Below, in pieces: positions 8,545-18,471 of a stretch of 64,000 bases of DNA. Numbering within the stretch: position 1 is the stretch's first letter; every line of letters begins with the position of its first letter. Both the position numbers and the translations under genes were made by a program. Origin of the DNA: Bartonella sp. AU55XJBT (GTDB taxonomy: Bacteria > Pseudomonadota > Alphaproteobacteria > Rhizobiales > Rhizobiaceae); assembly GCF_028618525.1 (NCBI RefSeq), contig NZ_JAQITC010000001.1, positions 186,001-250,000 on the forward strand, read 5' to 3'. The notes beneath the pieces are model-generated. The model saw nothing but the letters and a program-made list of their open reading frames with translations. It had not been told where the DNA came from and did no database searches.

Positions 8545-9413
8545 TCTCTCTCTTCACTCATATCCTCTAAAATAGCTGTCCGTAACGCTTTTGTTACCTG
8601 TGGTCTTATTCCAAACCACCGTTCAAAACCTATAACAGCCTGATGGAGAAGCATCCCAAACCCATCAACAGTTTTTAGACCACAAGCTTCTGCCTGTTGT
8701 AAAAAAGGGGTTATCAATGGTGTATAAACAATATCTGTTACTAATGCCGTTTTTTTTGCCTTATGAAAATCACAAAAAAAAGGATTATTTTCTTCTTCTG
8801 GATTTTTTATGCCTATGGACGTTGTATTAACAATCAAATCAGCTTGATAAAGTATTTCATGGACCTTATGCCAATCGTAGACTTTAATGTTTTTTCCAAA
8901 ATGCTGAGCTAAATTATCAGCACGTTGTCTTGTACGGTTAACTAAATAAATCTGCTCAAATCCACGTTCTTTTAAAGCATATAGGATAGCGCGCGCAGCA
9001 CCACCTGCCCCAAAGACAAGAGCTGTTTCCCCTCCCCAATCAGATGCAAAATCATCAAGATTAGCGCTAAAACCATAGGCATCACTATTTGTGGCACAAA
9101 GTTTATCTCCTTCATACCAAAGTGTATTAGCAGCACCAATCATTGTTGCTCTCTCATCTTTATAATCTGCTAAACGAAAGGCTTCTTGTTTATGAGGTAG
9201 AGTAACATTTCCTCCACAAAAGCCCATTGTTTTTAAAGAACTCATAAAATGGTTGAACTCTTCAGAAGACACTTCCTGTGCAAGATATTCCCCTTGTAAA
9301 CCATATTGTTTAAGCCAAAAATTATGAATTTTTGGCGATTTTGAATGATGAATAGGAAAACCAACAACAAAAGCGCGGGGATAATTTGTTTTTTTTATTG
9401 TTAAGTCAACCAT
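8541..9413 (-). CDS. aroE: shikimate 5-dehydrogenase
   Basis: AroE reduces 3-dehydroshikimate to shikimate with NADPH in aromatic amino acid synthesis. The 290-residue protein shows the substrate-binding [10 protein letters not shown] near residue 22, the catalytic Lys in NVTLPHKQ, and the conserved Asn-Thr-Asp region ([15 protein letters not shown]). It also has the dinucleotide-binding loop [11 protein letters not shown] followed by NRTRQRA, an NADP-type specificity segment. It is sandwiched with overlaps between maf and coaE. The aroB and aroK genes of the same pathway are at 46.8-48.5 kb. Confidence 0.95.
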   Translation of the reverse strand: MVDLTIKKTNYPRAFVVGFPIHHSKSPKIHNFWLKQYGLQGEYLAQEVSSEEFNHFMSSLKTMGFCGGNVTLPHKQEAFRLADYKDERATMIGAANTLWYEGDKLCATNSDAYGFSANLDDFASDWGGETALVFGAGGAARAILYALKERGFEQIYLVNRTRQRADNLAQHFGKNIKVYDWHKVHEILYQADLIVNTTSIGIKNPEEENNPFFCDFHKAKKTALVTDIVYTPLITPFLQQAEACGLKTVDGFGMLLHQAVIGFERWFGIRPQVTKALRTAILEDMSEERE

Positions 9414-10002
9414 CGATAATCCCTAAATAACGTAATTTTACGAGTAGAGGGAGCAAAGGTAAACCAACAATAGTAAAAAAATCTCCATCAATTTTTTCAA
9501 AGAGATGGATACCCTCTCCTTCAATTTGATAGATTCCCACACTGTTTAAAACATCTTTTCCTACGCGTGCTAAATAACGCTCAATAAATTTTGATGAAAG
9601 TAAACGTACGGACATATGTGCACTAAAAGCTTCAACCCAAATTTTTTGACCATTTTTAAATAAAGCTACCGCACTGTGAAGAGAATGTGTTTTTCCTGAT
9701 AACTCGCATAAACGTTGATGTGCTTCCTTAATACTTGTTGCTTTATGAAAAACTTTACCTTCAAAATCAAGTACTTGATCACAACCTATAACAAAAGAAT
9801 CAGGAAAACGATCTGAAACATTTTTTGCTTTTGCACCTGCTAGAAAACAGCTGAGTTCTTTAGGTGTTTTTTCTTTTGCTTTTTTTTCTACTTCTCTTTC
9901 ATCAAAAGAAGCTCCTTCAATCAAAAAATTTAAACCTGCTTTTTTTAATAATTGTGCACGATAAAAACTAAGAGATGCTAATATTAATGTCTCTGTGTTC
10001 AT
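9406..10002 (-). CDS. maf: Maf-type nucleoside triphosphate pyrophosphatase
   Basis: Maf proteins hydrolyse non-canonical or regulatory nucleoside triphosphates to monophosphates. The 198-residue sequence has the N-terminal [16 protein letters not shown] (phosphate-binding Ser..Arg), FDERE, the metal-ligand region [19 protein letters not shown], and the C-terminal [23 protein letters not shown]. The motifs do not safely separate dTTP/UTP from m7GTP specificity. It overlaps aroE by 8 bp, in the conserved alphaproteobacterial order after ppsR. Confidence 0.92.
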   Translation of the reverse strand: MNTETLILASLSFYRAQLLKKAGLNFLIEGASFDEREVEKKAKEKTPKELSCFLAGAKAKNVSDRFPDSFVIGCDQVLDFEGKVFHKATSIKEAHQRLCELSGKTHSLHSAVALFKNGQKIWVEAFSAHMSVRLLSSKFIERYLARVGKDVLNSVGIYQIEGEGIHLFEKIDGDFFTIVGLPLLPLLVKLRYLGIIDG

Positions 10003-10014
10003 GAGAATTTTCTC

Positions 10015-10839
10015 TCATTTTCCTTCACGAAATCGTGATAAAAGTTCGAATATTGCCGCTGCAGTTTCTTCAATAGAGCGTCTTGTGACATCAATAATAG
10101 GCCAACCAAAACGTTCGCAAATGCGTTTCGCATAGATTAATTCTTCACCTATGTTAATACGATTTGTGTAACTATCAAGAGCAAAACCTTCTCCCAAATC
10201 ACGATTTTGGCGAATATGTGAGATCCTTTCAGCTGAAGCAATTAAACCAATAATTAAAGAATTTTTTGCCTCTAAAAGGGATTCTGGTAAATCAATATTA
10301 GGAATAAGAGGAACATTGGCTGTTTTGATTCCGCGATTTGCTAAATAGATACTTGTTGGCGTTTTAGAGGTCCTTGAAATTCCTACAAGAATTACATCCG
10401 CTTCAGATAAACTACTGGAAGATTGCCCGTCATCATGCTCTATCGTAAAATCCAATGCCTCAATACGGCGAAAATAATCAGCATTAAGATCATGTTGTGC
10501 GCTCGCACGTAAATGGGTTGGCATTCCGAGATAAGACTGAAAAGCATTTAAAACAGGATGTAATATATCAATATAGGGAACTTTTATTTTTTCGCATCTT
10601 TTCTGAAGAAGAAGTTTAAGTTCTTCATCAATTATTGTGTAAAGAACAATACCTGGCTCTTGTTGTATTTCATCAAGAGCTTTTTGTAACTGTATTTTGT
10701 TACGAATCATAGGATAGATATGTTCTGTTGCCTGACTCATTGTATACTGGGATGCTACAGCTCTTCCAACAGAGATTAAAGTTTCCCCCGTTGCATCAGA
10801 AAGCATGTGTAAATGAAAGGATTTTTTTTCTTTTGTCAC
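10015..10839 (-). CDS. ppsR: pyruvate, phosphate dikinase regulatory protein family (DUF299)
   Basis: This family consists of bifunctional ADP-dependent kinases and Pi-dependent phosphorylases that inactivate and reactivate PEP synthase or pyruvate, phosphate dikinase through a Thr residue. The 274-residue protein has LHMLSDATGETL at the N-terminus and the P-loop-like GISRTSKTPTSIYLANRG at about residue 150. Which dikinase it controls cannot be read here. It is the first gene of the minus-strand operon. A perfect CtrA-type box, TTAA-N7-TTAA, lies only 8 bp upstream of its ATG, so its promoter is inside the putative origin region. Confidence 0.93.
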   Translation of the reverse strand: MTKEKKSFHLHMLSDATGETLISVGRAVASQYTMSQATEHIYPMIRNKIQLQKALDEIQQEPGIVLYTIIDEELKLLLQKRCEKIKVPYIDILHPVLNAFQSYLGMPTHLRASAQHDLNADYFRRIEALDFTIEHDDGQSSSSLSEADVILVGISRTSKTPTSIYLANRGIKTANVPLIPNIDLPESLLEAKNSLIIGLIASAERISHIRQNRDLGEGFALDSYTNRINIGEELIYAKRICERFGWPIIDVTRRSIEETAAAIFELLSRFREGK

Positions 10840-11395
10840 AAAAATTTTAACTCCTTGTTAAGATATGTGTATATATCTCTAAGCTTTTTTATAAAACTAA
10901 AATTTAGGAAAAATCTTCCATTATTATGCACAGATAACCCCCTTGTGATAATATAAAACCTCTTAGAAGAAAAAAGAGGGGATAATATCTTTAAGATAGT
11001 GTTATCTTTATCCTTTTTTTCTTCTCTTTTGTGGATGAAATTGAGGATAAATAAGGTATAAAAAATAATTCACACTAAACACAGTTATAAATAAAAAGAA
11101 CCTCTCTTCTAATATAAAATTATTAATAAAAAATTCTGTGAAAAATAATTTTGAATAGCATTTTATTAATGCTATATGTTTAGTTAATTATTTTGTAACA
11201 AAAACATTAGCTACTATTTGAGTTTTATATTTTTAAAACTTTTCATATAATTACACAAATAAATTTCATATAAGTGGTACTTGCAGATTAAAAAAATTGA
11301 GTGTAGAATAGCTTTTTCTTGAAGAATATTCCATTCGTAAAATTTCCATAAATTATTTAAGATAATCTTTTCCTTAATTACAAAGAGCATATTTC
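10840..11395. other. candidate chromosomal replication origin (oriC) region
   Basis: A 556-bp gene-free, very AT-rich gap from which transcription diverges: minus-strand genes to the left, plus-strand genes to the right. It contains a DnaA-box-like TTATGCACA (10924-10932), two one-mismatch boxes (TGTGGATGA 11030-11038 and TGAGGATAA 11042-11050), a perfect CtrA-type site (10847-10861), and an AT-rich tract from about 11050 that could unwind. In other Rhizobiales and in Caulobacter the chromosomal origin lies next to hemE, and hemE belongs in this gap; it is absent here. parA, parB and parS-like sites are 3-12 kb away. This is an inference without replication data. Confidence 0.6.
10847..10861. 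promoter_or_regulatory. CtrA-type binding site
   Basis: TTAA-CTCCTTG-TTAA matches the TTAA-N7-TTAA consensus of the alphaproteobacterial cell-cycle regulator CtrA exactly. It lies in the putative oriC and 8 bp upstream of the ppsR start. In Caulobacter such sites in oriC let CtrA repress initiation. Binding here is inferred only. Confidence 0.5.
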
Positions 11396-12661
11396 ATGCA
11401 AAAAATGAAACTACAAGAACTTAAAAGCAAAAATCCCGTTGAGCTTGTTTCTTTTGCTGAGACATTAGAAGTTGAAAATGCCTCCCTTATGCGCAAACAA
11501 GAATTAATGTTTGCGATCTTGAAAAAACTTGCTCTACAAGATGTAGAAATTATAGGAGAAGGTGTTGTTGAAGTTTTACAAGATGGATTTGGATTTTTGC
11601 GATCTGCTGATGCTAATTATCTTCCTGGACCTGATGATATTTATCTTTCACCTTCACAAATTCAGTCATTTTCTTTAAAAACAGGCGATACCATCGAAGG
11701 TCCTATACGAAGCCCAAAAGAAGGGGAACGTTATTTTGCTCTTCTTAAAATTAATACAATTAATTTTGAAAAACCTGAAAAAATTCGTTATAAAATTCAT
11801 TTTGATAATCTTACACCTCTTTATTCAAATGAACGATTTCAAATGGAAATACAAGATCCTACAGAGAAGGATATGTCATCGCGTGTGATTGATTTGATAT
11901 CTCCATTGGGAAAAGGACAAAGAGGATTAATTGTTGCACCACCTCGGACGGGAAAAACAGTTCTCCTTCAAAATATTGCTCATTCTATTACCACTAATCA
12001 TCCCGAATGTTATCTTATTGTTCTTTTGATTGATGAACGACCAGAAGAGGTTACAGATATGCAGCGTTCAGTAAAAGGAGAGGTCGTTTCTTCTACTTTT
12101 GATGAGCCTGCAATACGTCACGTACAAGTGGCAGAAATGGTTATTGAAAAAGCCAAACGCCTTGTGGAGTATGGGCGTGATGTTGTTATTCTTCTAGATT
12201 CGATTACACGTTTGGGGCGTGCATATAATACGGTTGTTCCTTCTTCAGGTAAGGTTTTGACAGGTGGTGTGGATGCAAATGCTTTGCAGCGTCCAAAACG
12301 TTTTTTTGGTGCTGCACGTAATATTGAGGAAGGTGGATCTTTAACCATTATTGCAACGGCTTTGATTGATACAGGTAGCCGTATGGATGAGGTTATTTTT
12401 GAAGAATTTAAAGGAACTGGTAATTCGGAAATCGTTCTTGATCGAAAGGTTGCTGATAAGCGTATTTTCCCTGCTATGGATATTTTGAAGTCAGGGACGC
12501 GCAAAGAAGAGCTTTTGGTTGCACGACAAGATTTGCACAAAATTTTTGTTCTTCGTCGTATTTTAGCGCCTATGAATGTAACAGATGCAATTGAGTTTTT
12601 GATTGATAAATTAAAGCAAACAAAAAACAATAGTGAATTTTTTGATTCAATGAATACATAG
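11396..12661 (+). CDS. rho: transcription termination factor Rho
   Basis: Rho is the hexameric RNA helicase that terminates untranslated transcripts. The 421-residue protein has an N-terminal helical domain, the cold-shock-like primary RNA-binding fold (DGFGFLRS at about residue 62), and the RecA-like motor. The motor shows the Walker A loop [17 protein letters not shown], a [11 protein letters not shown]alker B/Q-loop region and the secondary RNA-binding [13 protein letters not shown]. The ATG at 11396 is used; a second in-frame ATG nine bases later has equal merit, and neither has a strong ribosome-binding site. It is the first plus-strand gene right of the putative origin. In related genomes hemE and hemJ precede it. 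Confidence 0.97.
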   Translation: MQKMKLQELKSKNPVELVSFAETLEVENASLMRKQELMFAILKKLALQDVEIIGEGVVEVLQDGFGFLRSADANYLPGPDDIYLSPSQIQSFSLKTGDTIEGPIRSPKEGERYFALLKINTINFEKPEKIRYKIHFDNLTPLYSNERFQMEIQDPTEKDMSSRVIDLISPLGKGQRGLIVAPPRTGKTVLLQNIAHSITTNHPECYLIVLLIDERPEEVTDMQRSVKGEVVSSTFDEPAIRHVQVAEMVIEKAKRLVEYGRDVVILLDSITRLGRAYNTVVPSSGKVLTGGVDANALQRPKRFFGAARNIEEGGSLTIIATALIDTGSRMDEVIFEEFKGTGNSEIVLDRKVADKRIFPAMDILKSGTRKEELLVARQDLHKIFVLRRILAPMNVTDAIEFLIDKLKQTKNNSEFFDSMNT

Positions 12662-12692
12662 AATCATTAGGGTTTTTATTAGGATAGAACCT

Positions 12693-14000
12693 GTGGATAC
12701 AATCTTTGCTGTTTCGAGTGGATTGTTACCTTCAGGGGTTGCAGTCATTCGTCTTTCTGGTCCTCGTGTTGTGGATATAGTTAAAACGCTTTGTGGTTGT
12801 TTACCTAAAGCACGCTTTATGCATTATGGAAATCTTACTTCTCGTGATGGTAGTTTTTTAGATTCTGCTTTAACTGTTTTTTTTCCTGCTCCGCATAGTT
12901 TTACGGGAGAAGACTGTGCAGAATTCCATTTGCATGGCGGAAAAGCAGTTGTTAATCGTTTTCTTGATGAATTATCGACATTTTCTGGATGCCGTATGGC
13001 TGAGGCAGGTGAGTTTTCACGTCGTGCATTTATGGAAGGAAAATTAGATCTCGTTCAAGCAGAAGGTTTGGCTGATTTAATAGAGGCAGAAACGGAAAGC
13101 CAACGGCGTTTAGCCGTTATGGGGACAAGTGGACATTTAACGACGCTTTATCGTAATTGGCGCCATAAACTTATGAAAGCGCGTGCTTTTATTGAAGCAG
13201 AACTTGATTTTTCCGATGAAGCAGATATTCCCAATGCAATATCTGATAAAATTTGGAAAGATGTGGAAAATCTTTATACTTCTCTTCGAGAACATATTGC
13301 TGAAGGAGAGCGTGCAAGTATTTTACGTGATGGATTAAAAATTGTTATTGTGGGAGCTCCAAATTCTGGAAAATCAAGCATTATGAATCGTCTTGCAGGA
13401 AGATCTGTTTCTATTGTAACGGAGGAAGCAGGGACAACGCGTGATGCTTTAGAAATGAGGCTTATTCTTGGTGGTTTACCCATTTTTTTAACGGATACTG
13501 CTGGTTTTAGAAAAACAGAAAATAGGGTAGAACAATTAGGAATAGAAGTTGCTAAACAGCATGTTAGAGAAGCTGATTTGGTTATTTTGGTTTATGATAT
13601 AGGAAATCCTAAGCAAGTCGATTTACCAGAAACATCGGCTGAAATATGGCGTGTTGGTAATAAGCTTGATCTTTATGAAAAAAATGATCAGGATTGGTCT
13701 ATACAATTTTCCGCATTAACGGGTTTAAAATTTGATTCTTTTATAAAAAAACTTGAAACATTTTGTCATCAACGTGCTTCTGAAATTGGGAATCTTGTTC
13801 CGGCGCGTAAAAGACAGCTTCAATTATTAAAGGAAGCTGTTAAGGAGATTGAAAATTCTCTCAATTATCATTCTCTTGATCTTAGTTTACGTGCAGAACA
13901 TCTCCGTCGTGCAGGTGATTTTCTTGGAAAAATTACGGGAGATATTGATGTTGAAGATTTACTTGATATTATTTTTTCAGAGTTTTGTGTTGGTAAATAA
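12693..14000 (+). CDS. mnmE: tRNA modification GTPase MnmE
   Basis: MnmE acts with MnmG to install the (carboxymethyl)aminomethyl group on the wobble uridine of certain tRNAs. The 435-residue protein starts at a GTG. It has the N-terminal formyl-THF-binding domain (SGLLPSGVAVIRLSG), a central GTPase (G1 VGAPNSGKSS, G2 EEAGTTRD, G3 DTAGF, G4 NKLD), and the conserved C-terminal Cys motif (FCVGK) needed for modification. Its C-terminus runs directly into a parS-like palindrome, and mnmG follows at 107 bp. An older name is trmE. Confidence 0.96.
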   Translation: MDTIFAVSSGLLPSGVAVIRLSGPRVVDIVKTLCGCLPKARFMHYGNLTSRDGSFLDSALTVFFPAPHSFTGEDCAEFHLHGGKAVVNRFLDELSTFSGCRMAEAGEFSRRAFMEGKLDLVQAEGLADLIEAETESQRRLAVMGTSGHLTTLYRNWRHKLMKARAFIEAELDFSDEADIPNAISDKIWKDVENLYTSLREHIAEGERASILRDGLKIVIVGAPNSGKSSIMNRLAGRSVSIVTEEAGTTRDALEMRLILGGLPIFLTDTAGFRKTENRVEQLGIEVAKQHVREADLVILVYDIGNPKQVDLPETSAEIWRVGNKLDLYEKNDQDWSIQFSALTGLKFDSFIKKLETFCHQRASEIGNLVPARKRQLQLLKEAVKEIENSLNYHSLDLSLRAEHLRRAGDFLGKITGDIDVEDLLDIIFSEFCVGK

Positions 14001-14016
14001 TGATTCACGTGAAACA
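14001..14016. promoter_or_regulatory. parS-like site 1
   Basis: TGATTCACGTGAAACA differs by one base from the bacterial chromosomal parS consensus TGTTTCACGTGAAACA, the ParB-binding centromere site. It begins at the base after the mnmE stop codon. A ParB gene lies 3.5 kb downstream. Confidence 0.75.
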
Positions 14017-14062
14017 TTGATTATTTCATAGACAGATTATAAAGATTATGTAACTTATGTTC

Positions 14063-14078
14063 TGTTTCACGTGAAACT
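14063..14078. promoter_or_regulatory. parS-like site 2
   Basis: TGTTTCACGTGAAACT has only the last base different from the parS consensus. It lies in the mnmE-mnmG gap, 62 bp (start to start) from site 1 and 28 bp before the mnmG start. Confidence 0.8.
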
Positions 14079-14106
14079 TTAGAATATTCTTTATGGAATA
14101 AATTAA

Positions 14107-15975
14107 ATGCAATCATATGATGTTGTCATTGTTGGTGGTGGTCATGCTGGCTGTGAAGCAGCTTCAGCTTCGGCGCGTGTAGGTGCACGTACAGCACTTG
14201 TGACACATAAAATATCAGCTTTGGGAACAATGTCGTGTAATCCTGCTATTGGGGGTCTTGGGAAAGGGCATTTAGTACGTGAAATAGATGCTTTAGATGG
14301 TCTCATGGGACGCGCAGCAGATGCTGCGGGAATTCAGTTTAGGCTCCTTAATCGACGCAAAGGACCAGCAGTAAGAGGTCCACGGACACAAGCAGATCGA
14401 CAACTTTATAAAAAAGCCATTCAAAAACTTTTAAAAGAACAAGAAAATCTGACACTCATTGAAGATGAAGTTATTGATTTGGTTTTAAAAGATCATTCCG
14501 TATCAGGCGTTATTTTAAAAAAACAAGGAACAATTTTTTCCGGTGCTGTTGTTTTAACAACGGGGACATTTTTAAATGGCTTTATTCATATTGGTGATAA
14601 AACGTGGGCTGCTGGTCGTATGGGAGATCTCTCAAGTGTGCAACTTGCTGAGCATTTAAAAAATTATGCTATAAAATTTGGACGATTAAAAACAGGAACT
14701 CCTGCTCGTCTGAGTAAGAAAACAATAGATTGGGATCGTCTCCCAAAACAACAAGCCGATGAAAATCCTGTTCCTTTTTCTCTTTTAACAGAGAAAATTA
14801 AACAGCCACAAATTGAATGTGCAATAACACGCACAAATGCGCAAACACATCAAATTATCCGTGATAATATTCACCGTTCTGCTTTATATTCTGGAAATAT
14901 TGAAGGGTTAGGACCCCGTTATTGTCCTTCAGTTGAAGATAAAATTGTTAAATTTGGGGAACGTGATGGACATCAGATTTTTCTGGAACCAGAAGGATTA
15001 AATGATGATACAGTTTATCCAAATGGCCTTTCTACTTCTCTTCCTGAAGATGTACAAATTTCCCTATTAAAAACCATTGAAGGATTGGAAAATGCTACAG
15101 TTTTGCAACCTGGTTATGCTATTGAGTATGATTTTGTTAATCCACAACAATTAACAAGAAGTTTAGAATTACGTTCTTTACCAGGTCTATTTTTAGCAGG
15201 ACAAATTAATGGGACAACAGGATATGAGGAAGCTGCAGCACAGGGACTTTTAGCTGGATTAAATGCGGCACGTAAAGTGGGTAAATTAGATGAAATATTT
15301 ATAAGTCGTTCTACAGCTTATATTGGTGTTATGGTTGATGATTTAGTTTCACGTGGTGTTTATGAACCTTATAGAATGTTTACATCACGTGCTGAATTTC
15401 GTTTATCTTTACGATCTGATAATGCTGATGCGCGTTTAACACCTTTGGCACAAGAATGGGGGATTGTCAGTAAAATAAGGTGGGACTGTTATCAGAAAAA
15501 TCAACAACGGCTCGATCAAGCACGATCAATATGCCAAAATCTCTTTTTAACACCTAATGAAGCTTCTGCTCATGGATTAAATGTGAATCATGATGGAATT
15601 CGGCGTTCGGCTTATGATTTTCTTGCTTATCCTCATATGACTTTAGAGCGTCTTTCACATTTTTGGCCACAACTACAAACAATTGATTCTAAAACTGTAG
15701 AATCTTTAGAAATTGAAGCACAATATGCGGTTTATTTAGATAAACAAGCACAAGATATAGCCTCTCTTCAGAGAGATGAGCGTTTAGAAATTCCTTCATC
15801 TCTTGATATTCAGGCAATTTCAGGTCTTTCAAATGAACTAAAATCAAAAATTCAAGAAATGTCGCCGCGTTCAATTGCTGATGCACAAAAAATTGATGGT
15901 ATGACACCTGCTGCGTTATCCCTTATTATTACATATATTCAACGTAAAAGACGTGAAAAGGCTAAAACAGCTTAA
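14107..15975 (+). CDS. mnmG: tRNA uridine-5-carboxymethylaminomethyl modification enzyme MnmG
   Basis: MnmG is the FAD-dependent partner of MnmE in wobble-uridine modification. The 622-residue protein begins with the FAD-binding [14 protein letters not shown]. It shows the family block [26 protein letters not shown] near residue 40 and the second signature [21 protein letters not shown] near residue 360, plus a helical C-terminal domain for tRNA and MnmE contact. It is followed by rsmG with a one-base stop/start overlap. The older name is gidA. Confidence 0.97.
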   Translation: MQSYDVVIVGGGHAGCEAASASARVGARTALVTHKISALGTMSCNPAIGGLGKGHLVREIDALDGLMGRAADAAGIQFRLLNRRKGPAVRGPRTQADRQLYKKAIQKLLKEQENLTLIEDEVIDLVLKDHSVSGVILKKQGTIFSGAVVLTTGTFLNGFIHIGDKTWAAGRMGDLSSVQLAEHLKNYAIKFGRLKTGTPARLSKKTIDWDRLPKQQADENPVPFSLLTEKIKQPQIECAITRTNAQTHQIIRDNIHRSALYSGNIEGLGPRYCPSVEDKIVKFGERDGHQIFLEPEGLNDDTVYPNGLSTSLPEDVQISLLKTIEGLENATVLQPGYAIEYDFVNPQQLTRSLELRSLPGLFLAGQINGTTGYEEAAAQGLLAGLNAARKVGKLDEIFISRSTAYIGVMVDDLVSRGVYEPYRMFTSRAEFRLSLRSDNADARLTPLAQEWGIVSKIRWDCYQKNQQRLDQARSICQNLFLTPNEASAHGLNVNHDGIRRSAYDFLAYPHMTLERLSHFWPQLQTIDSKTVESLEIEAQYAVYLDKQAQDIASLQRDERLEIPSSLDIQAISGLSNELKSKIQEMSPRSIADAQKIDGMTPAALSLIITYIQRKRREKAKTA

Positions 15976-16616
15976 TGGATTTTTCTACCGAACAAAAATA
16001 TCAGCAACTCTTAAATATTGTTCCTTCTGTTTCACGTGAAACGATGGAAAATTTAATTCAGTTTGAGTCTTTAATACTTCAATGGAATGCGCATATTAAT
16101 TTAATATCTGCTGCAACAATACCAGATCTATGGATACGGCATATTTTAGATTCAGCACAAATTTTTCCTTTATATCCTCATTCTTTACAGTGGTGTGATT
16201 TAGGATCAGGAGGAGGTTTTCCCGCAATTGTGATCGCTATCTTTTTGAAAGAAAAAAGAACAGGACATATTAATCTTGTTGAAAGTAATGGAAAAAAAGT
16301 TGCTTTTTTGCGAACAGTTATTGCTCAACTCAATCTTCCTGCAACGGTTTATCATGCTAGAATTGAAGATATCTATCAAAAAATTCCCATATCCGATATT
16401 ATAACGGCACGGGGTTTAGCGCCGCTCAATGCTCTTTTACAGCTTATTTTTCCTTTATTAACAGAAAAAACAATCGCTCTTTTGCAAAAAGGTCGGGATT
16501 ACGCTACAGAAATAAAAAATGCCTCTGCCAATTGGCACTTTGATCTGTTAAAACATAAAAGTAAAGTTGATGAAAATTCTGTTATTTTAGAAATTTCTCA
16601 TATTCGATCATATTAG
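15975..16616 (+). CDS. rsmG: 16S rRNA (guanine527-N7)-methyltransferase
   Basis: RsmG methylates N7 of G527 in 16S rRNA. The 213-residue protein shows the SAM-binding WCDLGSGGGFPAIV and NLVESNGKKVAFLR, and TARGLAPL later. Its start shares one base with the mnmG stop (TAATG), implying coupling. A parS-like palindrome (16028-16043) is embedded in the coding sequence and is read as Ser-Val-Ser-Arg-Glu-Thr, so selection on the DNA site may constrain these codons. The older name is gidB. Confidence 0.96.
   Translation: MDFSTEQKYQQLLNIVPSVSRETMENLIQFESLILQWNAHINLISAATIPDLWIRHILDSAQIFPLYPHSLQWCDLGSGGGFPAIVIAIFLKEKRTGHINLVESNGKKVAFLRTVIAQLNLPATVYHARIEDIYQKIPISDIITARGLAPLNALLQLIFPLLTEKTIALLQKGRDYATEIKNASANWHFDLLKHKSKVDENSVILEISHIRSY
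16028..16043. promoter_or_regulatory. parS-like site 3 (inside rsmG)
   Basis: TGTTTCACGTGAAACG matches the parS consensus at 15 of 16 bases. It lies within the rsmG reading frame, 0.6 kb upstream of parA. Confidence 0.75.
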
Positions 16617-16629
16617 AGGGTAAAGCAAA

Positions 16630-17427
16630 ATGAGCGAAACAAGAATTATCGCTATTGCAAACCAAAAGGGTGGAGTCGGAAAAACAACCACAGCAATTAA
16701 TCTTGCAACAGCTTTAGCAGCCATTGGTGAAAATGTCCTTATTATGGATGTTGATCCACAAGGTAATGCAAGTACAGGATTAGGAATTGATCGTAATAGC
16801 CGTCCTTTGTCGTCTTATGATGTTCTGGTTTCTGGAGTTTCAATTACACAAGCGGCTTTAAAAACAGCTGTACCCAATCTTTACATCGTTCCTTCTACAC
16901 TTGATCTTTTAGGTGTAGAAATGGAAATTTCTTCATCACAAGACCGTATACGACGTTTGCGTAAAGCGCTCTATGATGATCCAGAAATGGAAAAAAAATT
17001 CAATTATATTTTAATTGATTGTCCACCATCACTTAATCTTCTTACACTGAATGCTATGGGGGCTGCAGATTCCGTTTTGGTACCTATGCAATGTGAATTT
17101 TTAGCACTTGAAGGTTTAAGTCAATTGCTTGAAACAGTAAAACAAGTGCGATCCGTTCTTAATCCATCTTTAGAAATACAAGGTATTGTTTTAACAATGT
17201 ATGATGGACGAAATAATCTTTCAAATCAAGTTGTTGAAGATGTACGTTCTTTTATGGGAGATAAAGTTTATCGTACTGTTATTCCACGAAATGTAAGAGT
17301 ATCAGAAGCACCCTCTTTTGGTAAACCTGTATTGCTTTATGATCTCAAATGTGCTGGGAGCCAAGCTTATTTGCGTCTAGCATCAGAAATGATCCAACGT
17401 GAAAAACAAGCACGCGCTGCTGCTTAG
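16630..17427 (+). CDS. parA: chromosome-partitioning ATPase ParA (Soj)
   Basis: ParA is the deviant-Walker ATPase that, with ParB-parS, segregates newly replicated origins. The 265-residue protein has the deviant Walker A ANQKGGVGKTTTAINLA with its signature lysine, DVDPQGNASTGLG, and the Walker B ILIDCPPSL. No N-terminal DNA-binding domain is present, so it is the short chromosomal type. It lies 13 bp after rsmG and 38 bp before parB in the standard origin-proximal order. Confidence 0.97.
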   Translation: MSETRIIAIANQKGGVGKTTTAINLATALAAIGENVLIMDVDPQGNASTGLGIDRNSRPLSSYDVLVSGVSITQAALKTAVPNLYIVPSTLDLLGVEMEISSSQDRIRRLRKALYDDPEMEKKFNYILIDCPPSLNLLTLNAMGAADSVLVPMQCEFLALEGLSQLLETVKQVRSVLNPSLEIQGIVLTMYDGRNNLSNQVVEDVRSFMGDKVYRTVIPRNVRVSEAPSFGKPVLLYDLKCAGSQAYLRLASEMIQREKQARAAA

Positions 17428-17465
17428 AAATATAAAAAATATATAAAAGTTCAAAGAGAAAAATT

Positions 17466-18362
17466 ATGAATGATGATCTCTCAAAAAAAAGACTAGGACG
17501 TGGATTAGCAGCATTGATTGGCGATATCAATTTAAACAACAATCTTGCACGTTCATCAAGTTTTGATAAATTGACTGAATCCAATAGCATTTCCGAAAGG
17601 TTTGTTCCTCTTGAATCTATTTCATGTAATCCTCATAATCCGCGGCGTCATTTTACTGAAACAGAGCTTGATAATTTGGCACAATCAATTCGTCAACATG
17701 GTGTGGTTCAGCCTGTTATTGTAAGACCTTTAAGAGATCATCCTCATCGGTTTGAATTGATCGCGGGTGAACGGCGTTGGCGTGCTGCACAACGTGCAAA
17801 TTTAAGTCAATTACCTGTTATTGTTCGTGATGTGGATGATAAAACTGCTTTGGAATTGGCTATTATTGAAAATGTTCAGAGGGCTGATCTTAATCCTATT
17901 GAAGAAGCAAAGGGATATGAGATGCTCCTGAATGAACATGATTATACACAAGTCGATTTAGCACACGTCATTGGAAAAAGTCGCAGTCATGTTGCAAATA
18001 CGCTTCGTTTGTTAAAACTTCCAGAAAAAGTACAACAATTTTTAACCGATGGACAACTTTCTGCTGGGCATGCACGGTGTCTTATAACCGTTGATAATCC
18101 ACAAGAATTAGCTGAAAAAATTATCCGTGAAGGACTTTCTGTGCGTCAAACGGAAATACTTGCCTATGAGCAAGCTAATCCTAAGACTAAAAAACGTACT
18201 GCTATGGAAAAAGATGCAGAAACAAAATCTTTAGAAAAATTACTTGCAGATGTCATTGGAATGAAGGTTATCATTCGGCATGGTAAAAAAGGTGGTGATT
18301 TAAAAATACATTATTCTTCACTAGAACAGTTGGATGATATTTGTCGTCGTTTGCAAAATTAA
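17466..18362 (+). CDS. parB: chromosome-partitioning protein ParB (Spo0J)
   Basis: ParB is the CTP-dependent clamp that loads at parS. The 298-residue protein has the N-terminal KKRLGRGLAALIG ParA-interaction motif, the nucleotide-binding region (CNPHNPRRHF, ELIAGERRWRAAQRA, ENVQRADLNPIEEAKGY), the helix-turn-helix (IGKSRSHVANTLRLLKLP) and a C-terminal dimerisation domain. The parS-like sites at 14.0, 14.06, 16.03 and 23.38 kb are its likely targets. Transcription ends in a 109-bp gap facing a convergent gene. Confidence 0.97.
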   Translation: MNDDLSKKRLGRGLAALIGDINLNNNLARSSSFDKLTESNSISERFVPLESISCNPHNPRRHFTETELDNLAQSIRQHGVVQPVIVRPLRDHPHRFELIAGERRWRAAQRANLSQLPVIVRDVDDKTALELAIIENVQRADLNPIEEAKGYEMLLNEHDYTQVDLAHVIGKSRSHVANTLRLLKLPEKVQQFLTDGQLSAGHARCLITVDNPQELAEKIIREGLSVRQTEILAYEQANPKTKKRTAMEKDAETKSLEKLLADVIGMKVIIRHGKKGGDLKIHYSSLEQLDDICRRLQN

Positions 18363-18471
18363 TCAATTATTTTAAAAGACTTTTTTAACAATTTCCTTTT
18401 AAAATTTCGATTATTCTATACATATGTTGTTTAGAAAATTCTATATTACTTGAAGGGATAAAGTTTTGTTT

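Noticed and set aside
12118..12630. A 170-residue minus-strand frame inside rho
   Set aside because: It is an antisense shadow of the strongly conserved Rho ATPase core, with Ser/Arg-rich content typical of such shadows.
15348..15358. GTTTCACGTGG in mnmG as a fifth parS site
   Set aside because: Only one half-site matches; the other arm is lost.
18369..18405. ATTTTAAAAG/CTTTTAAAAT inverted repeat after parB as a terminator
   Set aside because: The stem is all A-T apart from one pair and would be too weak. Convergent genes make a terminator plausible, but this one is not convincing.
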